A stretch of DNA of 64,000 nt from contig NC_077239.1 in assembly GCF_947179165.1 (NCBI RefSeq), forward strand, positions 13,258,501-13,322,500, in the 5' to 3' direction. Each line of letters starts with the position of its first letter. Positions within the stretch are counted from its first letter, which is position 1. The stretch is from Solanum dulcamara. Its lineage: Eukaryota; Streptophyta; Magnoliopsida; Solanales; Solanaceae. Of the stretch, positions 11,490-24,636 are shown piece by piece. The translations under genes were made by a program, and so were the position numbers. The notes under the pieces were generated by a model. It saw only the letters and a program-made list of their open reading frames with translations, searched no databases and was not told the origin of the DNA.

Positions 11490-14400
11490 GATTTACCCGA
11501 TGTAGTGACTGGTATGTTGAAAGTCTTTGACTTTGATGTGTATGCATTGTTAGATCTGGGTGCTACTCTATTATTTTCCTGTTTCAGTTTTCCATAAATT
11601 TACCTCAATTGATCTTTTAGAGCTTGATATGACCCATTTCAATGTCATTCTTGGTATGAATTGGCTTCATGCATGCTATGCCTCTATATGTTGTAGAACC
11701 CATGTGGTCAAGTTTTAGTTTTCTAATGAGCCAGTCCTAGAATGGAAAGGTGGTAATTCCATGTTTAAGGGTTAATTCATTTCATGTCTTAAAACTCAGC
11801 AAATGATTTCTAAGGGTTCCATCTATCATCTAGTCTGGGTTAGAGATGTTAATTCCTAAGCTCTTACTCCTAAGTCAGTTTCCATTGTTAATGAGTTTTT
11901 AAAAGTTTTCCTTGATGATCTCCCAAGTATCCCTCCTAAAAGTAAAATAGACTTTGATATCGATATTTTCCCCGATACTCATCCTATCTCTATTCCTTCT
12001 TATCGAATAGCCCAGGCAAAATTGAAGGAGTTAAAAGATCAGTTGATGGATTTGTTGGATAAAGGTTTCATTAGGTCGAGTATCTACCATGGGATGCTCT
12101 GGTTCTCTTTGTTAGAAATAAGGAAGGTTGTATCGGTATGTGTATTGATTATTGGCAGTTGAACAAGATCACAATTAAGAATAAGTATCCCATTCCAAGA
12201 AGTGACAAGTTTTTTGATCAACTTCAAAGAACAAGCTACTTTTTAAAGATAGATCTTCGATCAGGTTATCATCAACTCCGAGTAAGGGAATGTGATATTC
12301 TGAAGATAAATTTTAGAACTTGGTATGGTCACTTTGAATTCTTGGTTATGTCTTTTGTATTGACGAATACTCCTACAGCTTTTATGGATTTGATGAACGG
12401 GTGTTCAAGCAATATTTGGATATGTTCCTAATTATGTTCATTAATGATATTTTGGTTTACTCTCAAAGTTTGGAAGAGTATGCCGATTATTTGAGGATTT
12501 TCTTGAAAACTCTCAAGCACCTTCAGTTATTTGCTAAGTTTAGCAAGTGCAAATTTTAGTTGAGGTCAGTTGCTTTCCTTGGCCATATTGTCTCCAGTGA
12601 AGGTACTATTTATTGATCATAAGAAGACCAAAGCTGTTAGGAATTGGCCTAGACCATTATCTCCTTCTAATATTCAGAGTTTAACTGGTTATTATAGGCG
12701 ATTTGTGTAAGGTTTCTCTTCTATTGCATCTCCTTTGACTACTTTGTCTCAAAAGAAGATGAAATTCCAATGGTTCGAAGCCTGTGAGAAGAGCTTCCAA
12801 GAGTTGAAAGATAGGCTTACTTCCATTCAGGTATTGACTTTTTCAGAAGGTTCCAATGGGTTTGTTATTTATTGTGATGCTTCAAGGTTTGGTCTTAGTT
12901 GTGTTTTAATGCAAAATGGTAAGGTGGTAGCCTATGCTTCTAGGAAACTCAAGGTGCATGAAAAGAACTATCCGACCCATGACTTAGAGTTAACAGTGGT
13001 GGTGTTTGCCCTAAAGATATGGAGAAACTACCTTTATGGTGTCCATGTGGATGTATTCACTAATCATAAGAGTTTTCAATATGTGTTCACTCAAATAGAT
13101 TTGAATCTTTGACAAAAGAGATGATTGAGTTGTTGAAAGTCTATGATATGAGTGTATTTTACCATCCGAGTAAAGCTAATGTGGTTGCTGATGCTCTTAG
13201 TAGATTGTCCATAAATATTATTGCCCATGTTGACGATGCAAAGAAAGCGTTAGTCCATGATAATCATAGGTTTGCCCATTTGGGTGTTCAATTGGTTGAT
13301 TTCAAGAATGGTGGTATTATTGTTCATAATAGTTATAAATCATCTCTTGTGGTGGATGTTAAGGCCAAGCAGGTAATTATCCTACTTTGGTTGAGTTGAA
13401 GAAAGTGATTTTCGAAAAAACCATTGAGTCTTTCTCTTAAGGGGGAGATAGTGTTTTAAGATATCAAGGCCGATTGTGCGTTTTCGATGTTGATGGCTTA
13501 AGAGAATTCACCAGGGTTCCACAAAGATGTATTGTGATTTGAGGAAAGTATGTTGGTAGAATGACATGAAGAAGGATATTGCAGAGTTTGTGGCTAAATA
13601 TCCTAATTGTCAATAAGTGAAAGTTGAGTATCAAAAATCGGGAGGTTTGGCTCAAGAAATTAAGATTCCTACTTAGAAGTAGGAAGCCTTGAATATAGAA
13701 TTTATTACAGGTTTACCTCATACCCATAGGCAACATAATTTGATTTAGGTGATTGTTGATCGAATGATCAAATCAGCTCATGTACTTCTTGTTAAGACTT
13801 CTTATTCAGCTGAAGAATATGCTAGATTGTATATTAGAGAGTTGGTTAACCTTCATGGTGTCCCATTGTCTTTCATATTAAACCAAGGTACTCATTTTAT
13901 GTCTTAGTTTAGAGATCTTTCCAAAGGGGTCTTCGTACTTAAATTAAGCTTAGTATAACTTTTTATCCTCAGACAGATGGTCAGGCCGAGCGTACCATTC
14001 AGACCTTAGAGGACATGTTGAGAGCGTATGTCATTGATTTGAAATGTAACTAGAATGATCATTTTCCACTGATAGAGTTCTCCTATAATAATAGTTACCA
14101 TTCCAGCATTCAAAATGCCCTATTTAAGGCCTTATATGGTATTAGGTGTAAATCTTCTATTGGTTGGTTCGAAATTGGTGAAATTGCCTTGATAGGACCC
14201 AAATTGGTACATAAGGCTATGGAGAAGGTTTGATTAATTAGAGAAAGATTGAATACTTTCCAGAGTCGACGAAAGTCCTATTTAGATATGAGGAGAAAGG
14301 AGCTTGAATTTGAGGTTAATGATTGGGTCCACTTGAAAATTTTATTCATGAAGGGTGTAATGCATTTTGGCGAGAAAAGAAATCTTAGTCCCCGCTATGT

Positions 14401-14744
14401 AGGTCCATATTAGATTTTGAGATGGCTTGACAAGGTGGCATATGAGTTGGATTTGCCTTTTGAGTTGGCATCGGTGCATCTGGTGTTTCATATGTATTTG
14501 TTAAGGAAATTTATTAGTGATCCTAGCTCCATTATGCCTTTTGACAGCATTCACGTGAAAAATATTCTTTCATATGAGGAGGTTCCGATCATGATCCTAG
14601 ACCATTAATTTAGAAAGCTAAGAAATAAGGAAATAGCTTCAGTTAAAGTTCTATGGAGGAACCAAGAGGTTGAAGGTGCTACATGGGAAGCCGAAGCTAA
14701 TATGATGTCATGGTATACTTATCCCTTTCCTTTTGTTCCTAGAT
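11490..14744 (+). pseudogene. pol of element 1 (PR-RT-RNase H-integrase), broken
   Basis: The polyprotein can be followed across frames. A retropepsin-like Leu-Asp-x-Gly-Ala-Thr is at about 11550. Reverse transcriptase blocks run from 12138 (Cys-Ile-Asp-Tyr ... Leu-Asn-Lys) through Asp-Leu-Arg-Ser-Gly-Tyr-His-Gln. The active-site block at 12433-12460 reads Phe-Ile-Asn-Asp, so the first of the paired aspartates is lost. RNase H covers 12735-13112. The integrase zinc region and core span about 13440-14240, with an Asn where the second catalytic Asp is expected (about 13880) and Glu for the first. The C-terminal 'Pro-Val-Phe-His-x-Ser-Met-Leu' type region is at 14470-14600. Multiple stops and frameshifts make it non-functional. 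Confidence 0.85.
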
Positions 14745-14915
14745 GAGGTAGTGAGTTCCTTCGCGGTCCACTCATTCAAATCCATGTGCTTCAGTCGTTC
14801 TCATATTTTTTCATGCATTAATGTTCATGAAATTAGTTTTAAAGCCATATTTTATCCTGGGATTGAATATTCAATGTTTTATGCATTTCTGGTGTATTTT
14901 TCATTCATGGAAATC

Positions 14916-16161
14916 TCTGTGGTGGTCACCCCCTTCAAACCGCAAATCACCCTTCTCACCATGACCACCAACATGGGTCGTGGAGCTCTTCACAATCCTT
15001 GATATGGCTCGTAGAGGGTGAACCCCTCAGATCAGAAGTCCCTTTCAAGTTCACAAGACCCTTCACAGATCGTAAAGGGGTACACAGTCCGTGAAGACCC
15101 TTTTATGCAGGTGCTCAAATTCAGTTAAGTTAGGAGTGTTTTATTCTTGTTTCTATGATCTCACTAATGAATTTGGATAGTTTTTAGGATTTTATTCTAT
15201 TATATTAACTACCCGAAGTTCTTCTAACCCTCTCATTCTAGCCCAAACAATCAAAATCCAAAATATTCTCTCTAAAGTTTCCTCCTAAGAGTCTTCTTCT
15301 TCCTCAATCAATGCAAGATAAAAATCAGGATCAAGACATCAATTCATTGCAATTTAGGGTCCTAAGGTGTAAGGTATGTGGGAATTCATCTGAGGATCCT
15401 TTCACCAATGGAGTTCCAAGCTTCTTCTCAAACTCTCTTATGAATTCTTCTTTTATAAAAAAGCCCTAGTTCCATGAATATGCATTGGGTCATCCTACTC
15501 ATGATATATCTTATGATTTTTGATCAAATTATGCATAATTCATATCATATTGCATAATTTCAAGTTGCATTTCAATGACCCATGTTATATGCTATGTCAA
15601 GTATGGTTTTAAGGAACTATGATCCTGAATTTCAAGTGATTTCAATGAAAGCTTTATGAATGACTATCAAGGTTTATGAATGACTCATGAAAGATTATGA
15701 ATGATATTTCAATGATGTTTTAAGCAAGAAGTTATAGTATCATAAGGTAGTTCTCACACATTGATTTAAAAAGGTGAAAGGACATTCTCACAAACTCACG
15801 GATTACTATGAATCTATCATGTTAATGAGCTATTCTTAAGATTTTCTTATGATGAGGCTTGATATCTTTTATTTTCTTTCCTAATGATGTTAATGAATAT
15901 GTTTCCATGAAATTCTGTTGGGATAATAACTAAGCACCAAGAGGAATTTAAGGTGGGATTCAATCCCGTAGCCATAGTAGCTACCCAAGGAAATTCTAGT
16001 AGAAACCTTTAGTCCCTAACTATGCTGCCTGCGTAGGTTTAAAGTGCCAGTAGAGCGTAGCTAGTGGATCCATAAATATCACCATAATAGAGGAAGTACC
16101 ATCACAAATTCTACCCTAGTAATGTAACCTCCCCCTTCTCGATTTAGGAGTATATCAGATT
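14916..16161 (+). repeat. Truncated 3' LTR of element 1
   Basis: From about 14916 the sequence follows the 5' LTR from about 8290 onward, starting TGGTGGTCACC. The first 230 bases of the LTR are missing, and the junction follows 170 bases of post-pol DNA without a polypurine tract. The copy stops at 16161, matching a point near 9434 in the 5' LTR, where a different LTR starts. The continuation of this LTR is not found to the right of element 2. Confidence 0.8.
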
Positions 16162-18327
16162 TGTAACATCCCTCAAAATTTGATTTTTTTTATATATATA
16201 CCCTAAGAATGTCTTGGAAATAGGTCGCTCATGTAACACATTATCCTTAATTTTTTTTGGAAAATTTGATTCGGAATATCGATCAGAGGTCAAAACCTGC
16301 AAGAAAATGGTCTTGGTGGATTTTTAGGATCCTAGAATGGAAGAAAGATTTTTGAAGAAACCAAAAAATAGTGTGGTCCATAAAAGGACCGTGTCGCGGA
16401 CCTAGGAAGCCGCACAAGATAGAGTAGTCCACGATAGGACCACATCGCAGACCTGGGGACAGTCTCCTGGCCGAGTTAGTTGCGATAGGTTTGCATCGCA
16501 AACCTGGGAAGGTGTCCTGGCCGAATTTAGTTTTTTTGGGGAGTTTTAGACTTTCCCAAATTATTAATTAATGAACCTAGACATTTTTTTGGACCTAATT
16601 CAACTCAATAAATTAACCTAAACCTCTAATTCAATTCATTCTTCTATAATTCATCTATCAAATATTTCTCTCTCTACAAAAAGTCTCTCAAGGGTTTTCA
16701 TTGAAGACTTCAAGCAAATTCACTCAATATCTCCATCAAAACTCTCAAGTTCTTCCAAATTAATTTTTTTTCTCACACAGGGTATGTGGGTATTGATTCG
16801 TGGATCCTTTCTTCCATGAAGCCCAATCAATTTCTCAAGTTTTCTATCAAATTAAAGTATGATATTTTATGCATTTTATGATCTCTATTACAATTACATG
16901 AATTTTGATTTAAAGCATGATCATGAGTCTATTTAGATATAATTTGATGGTTATTAAATTAAATTGAAGAGCTTTTCCATGAATTCTCTTATTTTTATTT
17001 CTAGGGTTCATGATGTAAAATATGAATATTTTTAATTATACTTCTAACTGATATTATCTATATGAATTATGTATGAGATGATATAAAGTTTATGATCATG
17101 CATATTTTCAAGTTAATTTCATGATTTTTAAGTCAATTGATCATGCATTCATGTCATACCCAAATTTCAAGTTCAAGCTATGGTCATGAATTTTCAAGGT
17201 ATAAATTATGACTATGTACTTCCATTATGATCATGAATTGTAAGTATGTTTCAAATTATGATTTTTCATGCAAGTTATGAAGTAAGGCGACCTAAGGCCT
17301 AACGATATGAATTATGCAAATATAATTTTAATGATGAAAGGACAATTCTCAAATTACAAGTATGTTATGGAAATGAGCTATTCTATGATTTCAAGCCTAT
17401 GATCATGAATATGATATATGAAATTATGATCTTATGTTATGTATGTATTCCATGAGATTTGACTTAGCACCGAATGTGGACTTGAGGTGGGGGGCTCAAA
17501 GAAAGGGGTCCTTATATAAAGTCTCTTGTCTCATAATTATATGCCACCATAGGATTTGCCTTTATGGCCTAGCTAGTGGATCCAAATATAGCACATGTTC
17601 ATGATTAGTAGTCTACCTTGGCAAAGTATCCTCTCCCTTCTCAATGTGGGGATCATCGGATTCCATGTTATAGCTCGCATGGTTTTATTGTTGGTTATGG
17701 TTCCTATCCCACATATGTATGATTTCTTAAGTATGTTATAATTTTGAACTTATGATTTTAAATGCTTTGGTCAGTATGATTTTCTCATGACTTTATGTAT
17801 TCTATATTATCATGTGATTTACTTGACCCTTGCATTTCCATGATTTACGTTGCATGTTATGCCCTCATACTTAGTACATTGCAATATACTAATGCATATT
17901 TTTTACCTACATTGTCTCATAATGTAGGAGTTGAGGTTGAAGATCCTAATCGTCCACGAAACTAGTAGGCATTGTCTATCCGATTGTGTTGTGGTGAGTC
18001 CTCATTGATCGGGGACTGGTTTTCAAGTTGATTACTATTTTCTTTCAAAATACTTTTGTTTACGCCGTATATTGAGGGTGATCTAGGGACATGTCTTAGC
18101 CCCACCCATACTCATGTTTAGAGGCATCTAGTTGGACATATGTTTGAGTTTATGATGTCATAAAACATTTTTTTCAGATTTCTATTAATGGTTTAGACTC
18201 TCTTATGATATTTTTTCTTTTATATTTTTACCTTATGTATACTTATGATATGTATAAGAGGCTTGGTTGGAGCCCTCCGGGGTTTTAATCGTCGTGTTAT
18301 GACTAGGCCCTAGGTCGGATTATGACA
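16162..18327 (+). repeat. 5' LTR of element 2
   Basis: It starts TGTAACATCCC at 16162 and ends TATGACA at 18327, five bases before a perfect primer site. An array of TCGC-, GGACC- and GTCC-containing words lies at 16375-16520. Stem-loops lie at 17907-17927 and 17998-18016. It contains no conserved ORF. Confidence 0.85.
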
Positions 18328-18331
18328 AATT

Positions 18332-18344
18332 TGGTATCAGAGCA
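18332..18344 (+). other. Primer-binding site of element 2
   Basis: TGGTATCAGAGCA matches the initiator-methionine tRNA primer site exactly over its first 12 bases. It is the best preserved primer site in the window. Confidence 0.85.
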
Positions 18345-18859
18345 TAAGGTTTTCTAAGTGTCCTAGGGTGTCCAACATGCCGCGTCAAGTAGAATTTTAT
18401 TCATGGGTGTGAAGAATGCCACACTTATGAGTAGGAGGCTATGAGGTATTTTAGGAATTCTCACTTCTTTCATGATCGATGTTATGCTATAGAGTTTACG
18501 TTAAGACTTCTTCTTCCTAATAGTCTTTCTTTGCGATTTTAAAAAAATGGCTCTAAGAAGACCACTATTTCTAAGGGGAGAGAATATTAATGAAGCCCAA
18601 GCTCCTCGAGCTCTATAAAGTGGTTAGAATGGTAGGCTTGAATGTGTGTTTGTCGATATGTGAGTGATTGAAGTAGGCTATTGATGAATTTTTGTTAAAG
18701 GTTTCAAGCTAGTGTATTAGAATGGTTATGGAACTAGGGTTGAATGTAGTGTTGATGGCATGTGGGTGAATGTGTGGTTTATTGGGTGCTTCTTGATTAG
18801 TTCACGACGTTGATGGAATGTGGTGGTGAGGAATGGTATAGGATCTTAAGGCGTATTGG
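18345..18859 (+). other. gag stub and filler replacing deleted gag-RT
   Basis: A gag-like start (ATG at 18547 followed by Ala-Leu-Arg-Arg) runs for about 60 bases. It is then replaced by about 240 bases (18610-18850) with no retrotransposon similarity that I can see. At about 18860 the sequence resumes in the RNase H domain. Roughly 2-2.5 kb of gag, protease and reverse transcriptase are absent compared with element 1. Confidence 0.6.
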
Positions 18860-20706
18860 TAAGGTAATAGCCTATGCTTCTAGAAATTTTAAGGTGCATG
18901 AACAGAAACATCCAACCCATGATCTTGAACTAGCAATGGTTGTGTTTGCTTTGAAAATTTGAAGGCACTATATATGGTGTCCATGTGGGTTTGTTCACCG
19001 ATCAAAAGAGTTTACAGTATGTATTTAAGAAAAAAGACTTGAACCTTCAGCAAAGAAGATGGCTTGAGTTGTTGAAATATTATGATATGAGTGTGTTGTA
19101 TCATCCGGGCAAGGCAAATGTGGTTCCCGATATACTAAGTAGGCTGTCCATGAGTTGTGCGGCACATATTGAAGAAGATAAGAAAGAATTGATTAAAGAT
19201 GTTCATAGGTTGGTACGTTTAGGTGTGCATTTGGTTGATTCTAATGATGGAGGTGTTCTTGTTCATAATGGTTCAGAATCATCTCTTGTACCAGATGTTA
19301 AGGCCAAACAAGACAAAGATCCAATGTTGGTTGAGTTAAAGAAGTTGGTTGTTGAAAATTCTATTGAGGCTTTCTCCCAAGGGGGAGAAGGTTTGCTGCG
19401 TTACCAAGGTCGGTTATGTGTACCCAATGTTGATGGGTTGAGAGAGTTGAGAGTGAATGAAGCCCATAGTTCCCAATATTTAATTCATCTGGGTTCCGCA
19501 AAGATGCATCGTGACTTGAGAGAAGTGTATTGGTGGAATGGTATGAAGAAACATAAAGCGAAGTTTGTAGATATGTGTCCAAATTACCAATAAGTCTTAG
19601 TAGAGCATCAAAGATCTGGAGTACTATCCCAAGATATTGATATTCCTACTTAGAAGTGAGAAGATGTGAATATGAATTTCATAACGGGTTTGCCTCGTAC
19701 GAAGAAGCAACATGATTCCATTCCTTATCCCGATATGAATTGTCCCCTTGCCTGTGATGATCAAGTTGGCTCATTTTCTACCGGTTAAGACTTCCTATGG
19801 CGCCGAATATTATGCTAAGTTGTATGTACATGAGTTGTTGAGATTTCATGATGTTCCCTTGTCCATCATATCAGATTGAGGTATATAATTCACTTCATAT
19901 TTTTTGGAAGTCATTTTAAAAGGGTCTCGATACAAAGGTTAGGTTAAGTACCACTTTTCATCCTAAAACCGATAGTCAAGCTGAAAGAATGATCCAAACT
20001 TTAGAGGATATGTTAAGGGCATGTGTTATTGATTTTAAACAAAGCTGGGATGAACATTTTCCATTGATTGAGTTTACCTATAATAATAGTTATCACTCTA
20101 GCATCCAGATGGCTCCTTTCGATGCATTGTATATGAGGAGATGTAGATCCACTGTGGGATGGTTTGAAGTAGGTGAGATGGCCTTAATTTTTCCAAATTT
20201 GGTTATCGATTCTATGGAAAAAGTAAGACTCATAATGGACAAGTTGAAGCTCAAATTCGTCAAAAGTCCTATTTCGATGTTAGGAAAAGAAAGCTTTAAT
20301 TTGAAGGGGATGATTGGGTAAATTTGAAGGTTTCACCCATGAAGGGTGTAATGCATTTTAGAAAGAAAGGGAAATTGAGTCCTAGATACTTTGGACCTTA
20401 CAAGGTATTGAGACGTGTTGGAAAAGGGGCTTATGAGTTAGTTTGCCATTCGAGTTAGCTATGGTTCACCCAGTGTTTCATGTGTCTATGTTGAGGAAGT
20501 TCGTGGGTAATGCAAACTCCATTGTTCCCTTGAAAGATGTAAGTGTTGAGGAGAATTTGACTTATGAGGACGTTCCAGTGGAAATCTTAGACCGTCAAGT
20601 TAAGAAGTTAAGAAGCAAAGAAGTTGTGCCCGTCAAAGTGTTATGAAGGAATCAACAAATAGAAAGTGCAACTTAGGAGGCGAAAGAAGATATGATTAAA
20701 TGTTCC
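18860..20706 (+). pseudogene. pol remnant of element 2 (RNase H to integrase)
   Basis: The 3' half of RNase H (Val-Ile-Ala-Tyr-Ala-Ser-Arg) starts at about 18866 and shifts frame near 18960. A 202-codon open stretch at 18985-19593 then holds the end of RNase H, the linker and the integrase zinc-binding region. In the zinc region the last cysteine is replaced by tyrosine (Pro-Asn-Tyr-Gln) just before a stop. The integrase core (Asn-Phe-Ile-Thr-Gly-Leu-Pro at about 19672; Thr-Leu-Glu-Asp-Met-Leu-Arg at about 19998) and the C-terminal region (20443-20646) follow in several frames. Confidence 0.85.
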
Positions 20707-20939
20707 TATTCAAGATAATTGAATTCTTACGTATTCAATTCCTCCTATTTCATTCATATGCATGCATGTTAATGAAAAAGTTGATTTTAAAAGTTATGAT
20801 TTTGTGTTAAGTTGAAGTTTCATTTTCCATGCATTATAAGATGTCATCATGTTCATGGTAGGTTGCTATTACCCTTTTCGTGTCCTTCCTATGATAAGTT
20901 AATCTCATTCGAGGAAAAATATTTCCAAAGGGGAGATAT

Positions 20940-22582
20940 TATAAGACTCATAGGTTGGAAAGTCGAAACCAAGGAGAAACTTATCAAATCTTGAACTAAA
21001 CCCAAGTTTATGACTGTCTGTATGAGTCATAGGAGTTTACACGATCCGTAGAAATTAGTCGTGGAGGGAGTCATTATTGGTATTCATGACCAACCTAAAA
21101 GGGAGGTCTTATGACTCATGTTGACAACCCATTCTCACTTAGACGATCCTTAAAAACAACTTTAGGAAGAGTTCTATGGCTAAGTACCAGAAGTCCGTCA
21201 AGGTCAAGTCTACGACTTGACAGGACGGCTCGTAGAAGCTATGATGGGTCGTAAGAACCCATCATAAAATTTAGAGACTTGTAATTTAAAGGTTTTTGGG
21301 ACTTGCAGGACATACCATAGACTAGATGAGGGTCCATAAGCCTTGCCCATTCCCAAACTTCAGAGACTTGATTTTTAATACTTTTCTCAGACCTGCAGGA
21401 CGAGTCATTTAGATGACTCTTCATTACTTAGACGACCCGTAGAAGAAGATATGTGGGGTCAACTTTCTGCTTTTAATGAAGGCAATTATGTCTTTTCCCA
21501 AGTTCGGTTCAATGAACCTTGACACTTTTAATGGTCAAGTCCAAAGTCTATAAATATTCAATCCTTCAAATTCCCATCCTATTCAATTCATTCTCCTAAA
21601 ATTTTCTAAGGCAAGAACAAAGTCTCTCAAAGTTTCCTCTTCAAGCTAAATCTAGGGTTTTCAGATTTCTTCAAGTTCCTCTTCAATCCTTAGTGGATTC
21701 AAGCAAGGTATGTGGGGATTGATTCATGGGATCTTTTCACCCATGAAGTCCCAAAGATTCCTTAAGTTTTCATTCAATTTTCAATTGATTATGAACCCTA
21801 GTTTTGATGAATTGAATTGAGCTAGTTTGATTTCATTTTTAAATGTTACAAATGATCTTTATATGAATGTTCTCATATGAATTGCATGATTTCAAGTTTA
21901 ATTATAGATGCCTGTGTATAAAGCTATATTTTCAAGCTATGAGTATGAAGTTAAGATGAGTTTATGAGTTGATCATGAGTTAAATGATTTTCAATGAAAG
22001 TTTTACATAAGTTAAAATTGAGATTTATGATTCTAAAGTTAAAGTTATGATGATGGTTAGAGTTAAGATCAAAAGATTTTTAAAGATGGTGATAAGGACA
22101 ATTCTCACCGAAGTTATGGATTCTTATGAATCACTAAATAGATGATCTATTCCTAATATGTTTTAAAGATGGATTGATTGGCAATTACTATCTTTACCTA
22201 CTATGTTATGATTATGTTTTAATGAGTTTCCGTTGGGATATTAACTAGCATCGAGAAGACTTCTAGGTGGGGTTTAGTCGAATAACGCAGTTGGTTATCC
22301 AAGGGAATCCTAATAGCAACCTAAATTCCCAAACTACATTTCCCACGTAGGTTGCCTTCATGGATGGACTAGCTAGTGGATCCATATAGCCCAGTTGAGT
22401 TGAGTTGAGTTGAGTTACCTTTGGAGTATGCCCTGGCAAGGTAGACTCCCTTGTTTTGATGTAGGAGTCATCGACCTGTCTCGATCCAAGAGTTATTGAA
22501 TTCTATGTAATAACTCACATGGTCTTAGTTGTCGGTTAATGGTCCTATCCCACACAAGTTGAAGTTCAAGTTATGAGATGTC
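20940..22582 (+). repeat. 3' LTR of element 2, left part
   Basis: It starts TATAAGACTC at 20940 after a GGGGAGATAT polypurine tract. Words built on GACTCAT, CGTAGA and GGTCGTA recur at about 21000-21440. A GAGTT pentamer is repeated about five times at 22393-22416. The last 13 bases (22570-22582) are the left copy of the LINE target-site duplication. Confidence 0.8.
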
Positions 22583-22589
22583 AAGTGTT

Positions 22590-23157
22590 ACCATGACACC
22601 AAAATCACTCCTGTCTGCTGGACCAAGCCAATTGACCATATGGTAAAATTGAACCTAATGGCAGTGCTCTTAATAACCCTAGCAACATTGGTGGATGAGG
22701 AATCCTTAGGAATGCACATAGTGAACTCATATTTGCTTATGCAGTCCCTTTGGGTGCAGGTACTAACAACCAAGTAGAGATTAAGGCTGCAATATTTGGT
22801 CTCTCTTGGTGTCTTCAACTTGGTTATACACAGGTAGTGCTGGAAGTTGATTCTCAGCTTCTACTCAAGTGGCTGCAACCTGAAGCAAAGCCACCTTGGG
22901 CCATCACAAAGCTACTGGACAAGTTCAACAACATCATCAACCAATTCCAATCTTTCAGTTGCAGCCACACCTTTAGAGAAGCCAACTCCACAGCTGATAG
23001 TTTGTCCAAACATAGTCACAAATGCACTGCTCTAGAACTCTACTTCACCAAGAAAGATCTTCCCAAAGAGGCAAGAGCTCACATGGAATTAGACAAGCTG
23101 GAAATGGCTAACTTCAGAAGGAGAAGGCTCAAGAGAATCAAGAAACCACCATGACCT
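22590..23157 (+). pseudogene. LINE ORF2 C-terminal RNase H domain
   Basis: The frame that contains the ATG at 22750 is an RNase H fold of the kind fused to plant LINE ORF2 proteins. Before 22750 the frame reads Leu-Asn-Pro-Asn-Gly-Ser-Ala, where the first catalytic Asp is expected but Asn is present, and then has a TGA. The remaining acidic residues are visible: Glu in Asn-Asn-Gln-Val-Glu, Asp in Glu-Val-Asp-Ser-Gln-Leu, and Asp in Ser-Thr-Ala-Asp-Ser-Leu-Ser. The end is a basic Arg/Lys-rich tail (Asn-Phe-Arg-Arg-Arg-Arg-Leu-Lys-Arg). It is truncated at the 5' end and inactive. Confidence 0.8.
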
Positions 23158-24636
23158 CTTCAGCTTTATTGGTCCAACTTACTCTTCAAAATGGTTATTA
23201 TTATGCATAGTTATATCTACTTTGAAGGTTCTATAGTTAGGATCAATATAAAGGGGAAAGTCTCCCCAGCTACCTGCTTTCTTAGAATAACCAAACTAAC
23301 TTTACAAGTTAGGATTAGAATAGATGTTTTCTTCCTTTTTCTTTTCTCTCTTGGCTGTGCAGGTACATACAACTGCAACATATCAACCATCAATTGGAAG
23401 GCCTTTTAAATGTGCATCCTGGTACAGTAGTGGCATGATACAATACTTGAAAACCTGGACCTTTCTTGGGAGATGCAAGTATGATGCAGAACTGCAACAA
23501 TGGAGCCAGCAAACTAAGGTGCAGGTTGCTGCAATGCAACCTCTTGTTGGTATATTGTACCTAGTACATGTGCTTGCCTTGGCTTTTTTTGGTGCAGGTA
23601 CAATAAGGACTATGCTAGGAGCTCTAACAGGCTCTTATAGAAGCATTTTCAACCACCACCAACGACCTCTACATGATGCATCATACTTGATCTACAATCC
23701 TCTTCACAGCCTCACTACATGCTATAATGTTGCATTCAAAATACAATAATTGAGCCAACAGTTGGATACTCAAGAACTCACCTTGCCCCTTCTGTTGGAG
23801 TTGATCATAGAGCTATCAACAACTACTCCCTCCAGCCCGCAACAAGGAAGCAACATTAACACCTCAACAGTCACCAGGAACAACACACATCCAGCAAAGT
23901 AGTCAGATTGGCCCTTGTGCAGCTGCAGAGCTGCAACTGTTATGAGTGTGGTTGTTTTCTTATGCAGGAAATTGGGTTAGAGAAGCAATAATGTTGTAAA
24001 GCTTTCTGAAACACTTTCATCTTGCAAGCTACATTTTCCAACAATATTCCAATAACAACTACAACAGCCTGCAACACACAAAAATACCTACAAGTTCTTA
24101 TTTGTTTGTTTGGCTATGCAGGTACATGATATGGCAGGTAGTTAAGCAGTTGCAATTCTTAAACCATCTAACATAAAATATCTAACAACAACATCATTCA
24201 TCAACAAGTCTATCAATCTACAGCACACAAGGAACAAATCCAAAGTACAAGTTATAACATCTTGCACCTTTGTTTGCTAGCTTGTGCAGATTGCTTGGTT
24301 GTGCAGTATCTAAGAAGATGCAGTGGGATTTGGAGAGAAAGGGCATAATGCTGAAGGTTTCCACAACAAGATATACTAAGAAGATCCAACACATAAACCA
24401 CCAACAACTCCAAGTGATGAAATAAGATGAAGCAGCTAATCAGGAAGCTGCAAACATCTTTAAAGAAATATTGCAGGTTTTTCTTCTCTTGTTAGTTTGT
24501 GTTGGTCCTTTTTGGTCTTGTTTGCTGGTTTGTGAAGGTACACCACAGTACAAAACATAGAATGATTCAACACCGGTAAGAACAAGAGGAGCAGCAACTT
24601 GTTGGTTTGGTTGGTTTGTTTTTTATGAAGTTGTAG

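Larger units (their letters stand above)
8061..16161 (+). mobile_element. Ty3/gypsy chromovirus-type element 1, degraded
   Basis: This is a plus-strand LTR retrotransposon with a 5' LTR at 8061-10137, primer site at 10141-10155, gag from 10342, and pol in the order protease, reverse transcriptase, RNase H, integrase up to about 14744. The truncated 3' LTR is at about 14916-16161. That gene order is diagnostic of Ty3/gypsy. Every domain has stops, frameshifts or lost catalytic residues, so the element cannot move by itself. Its 3' LTR lacks the first 230 bases or so and stops abruptly where element 2 begins. Confidence 0.85.

Noticed and set aside
23324..23749. 141-codon ORF with hydrophobic segments in the LINE tail
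   Set aside because: No recognised domain, it overlaps repeat motifs, and it lies in a 5'-truncated LINE. Treated as chance openness.
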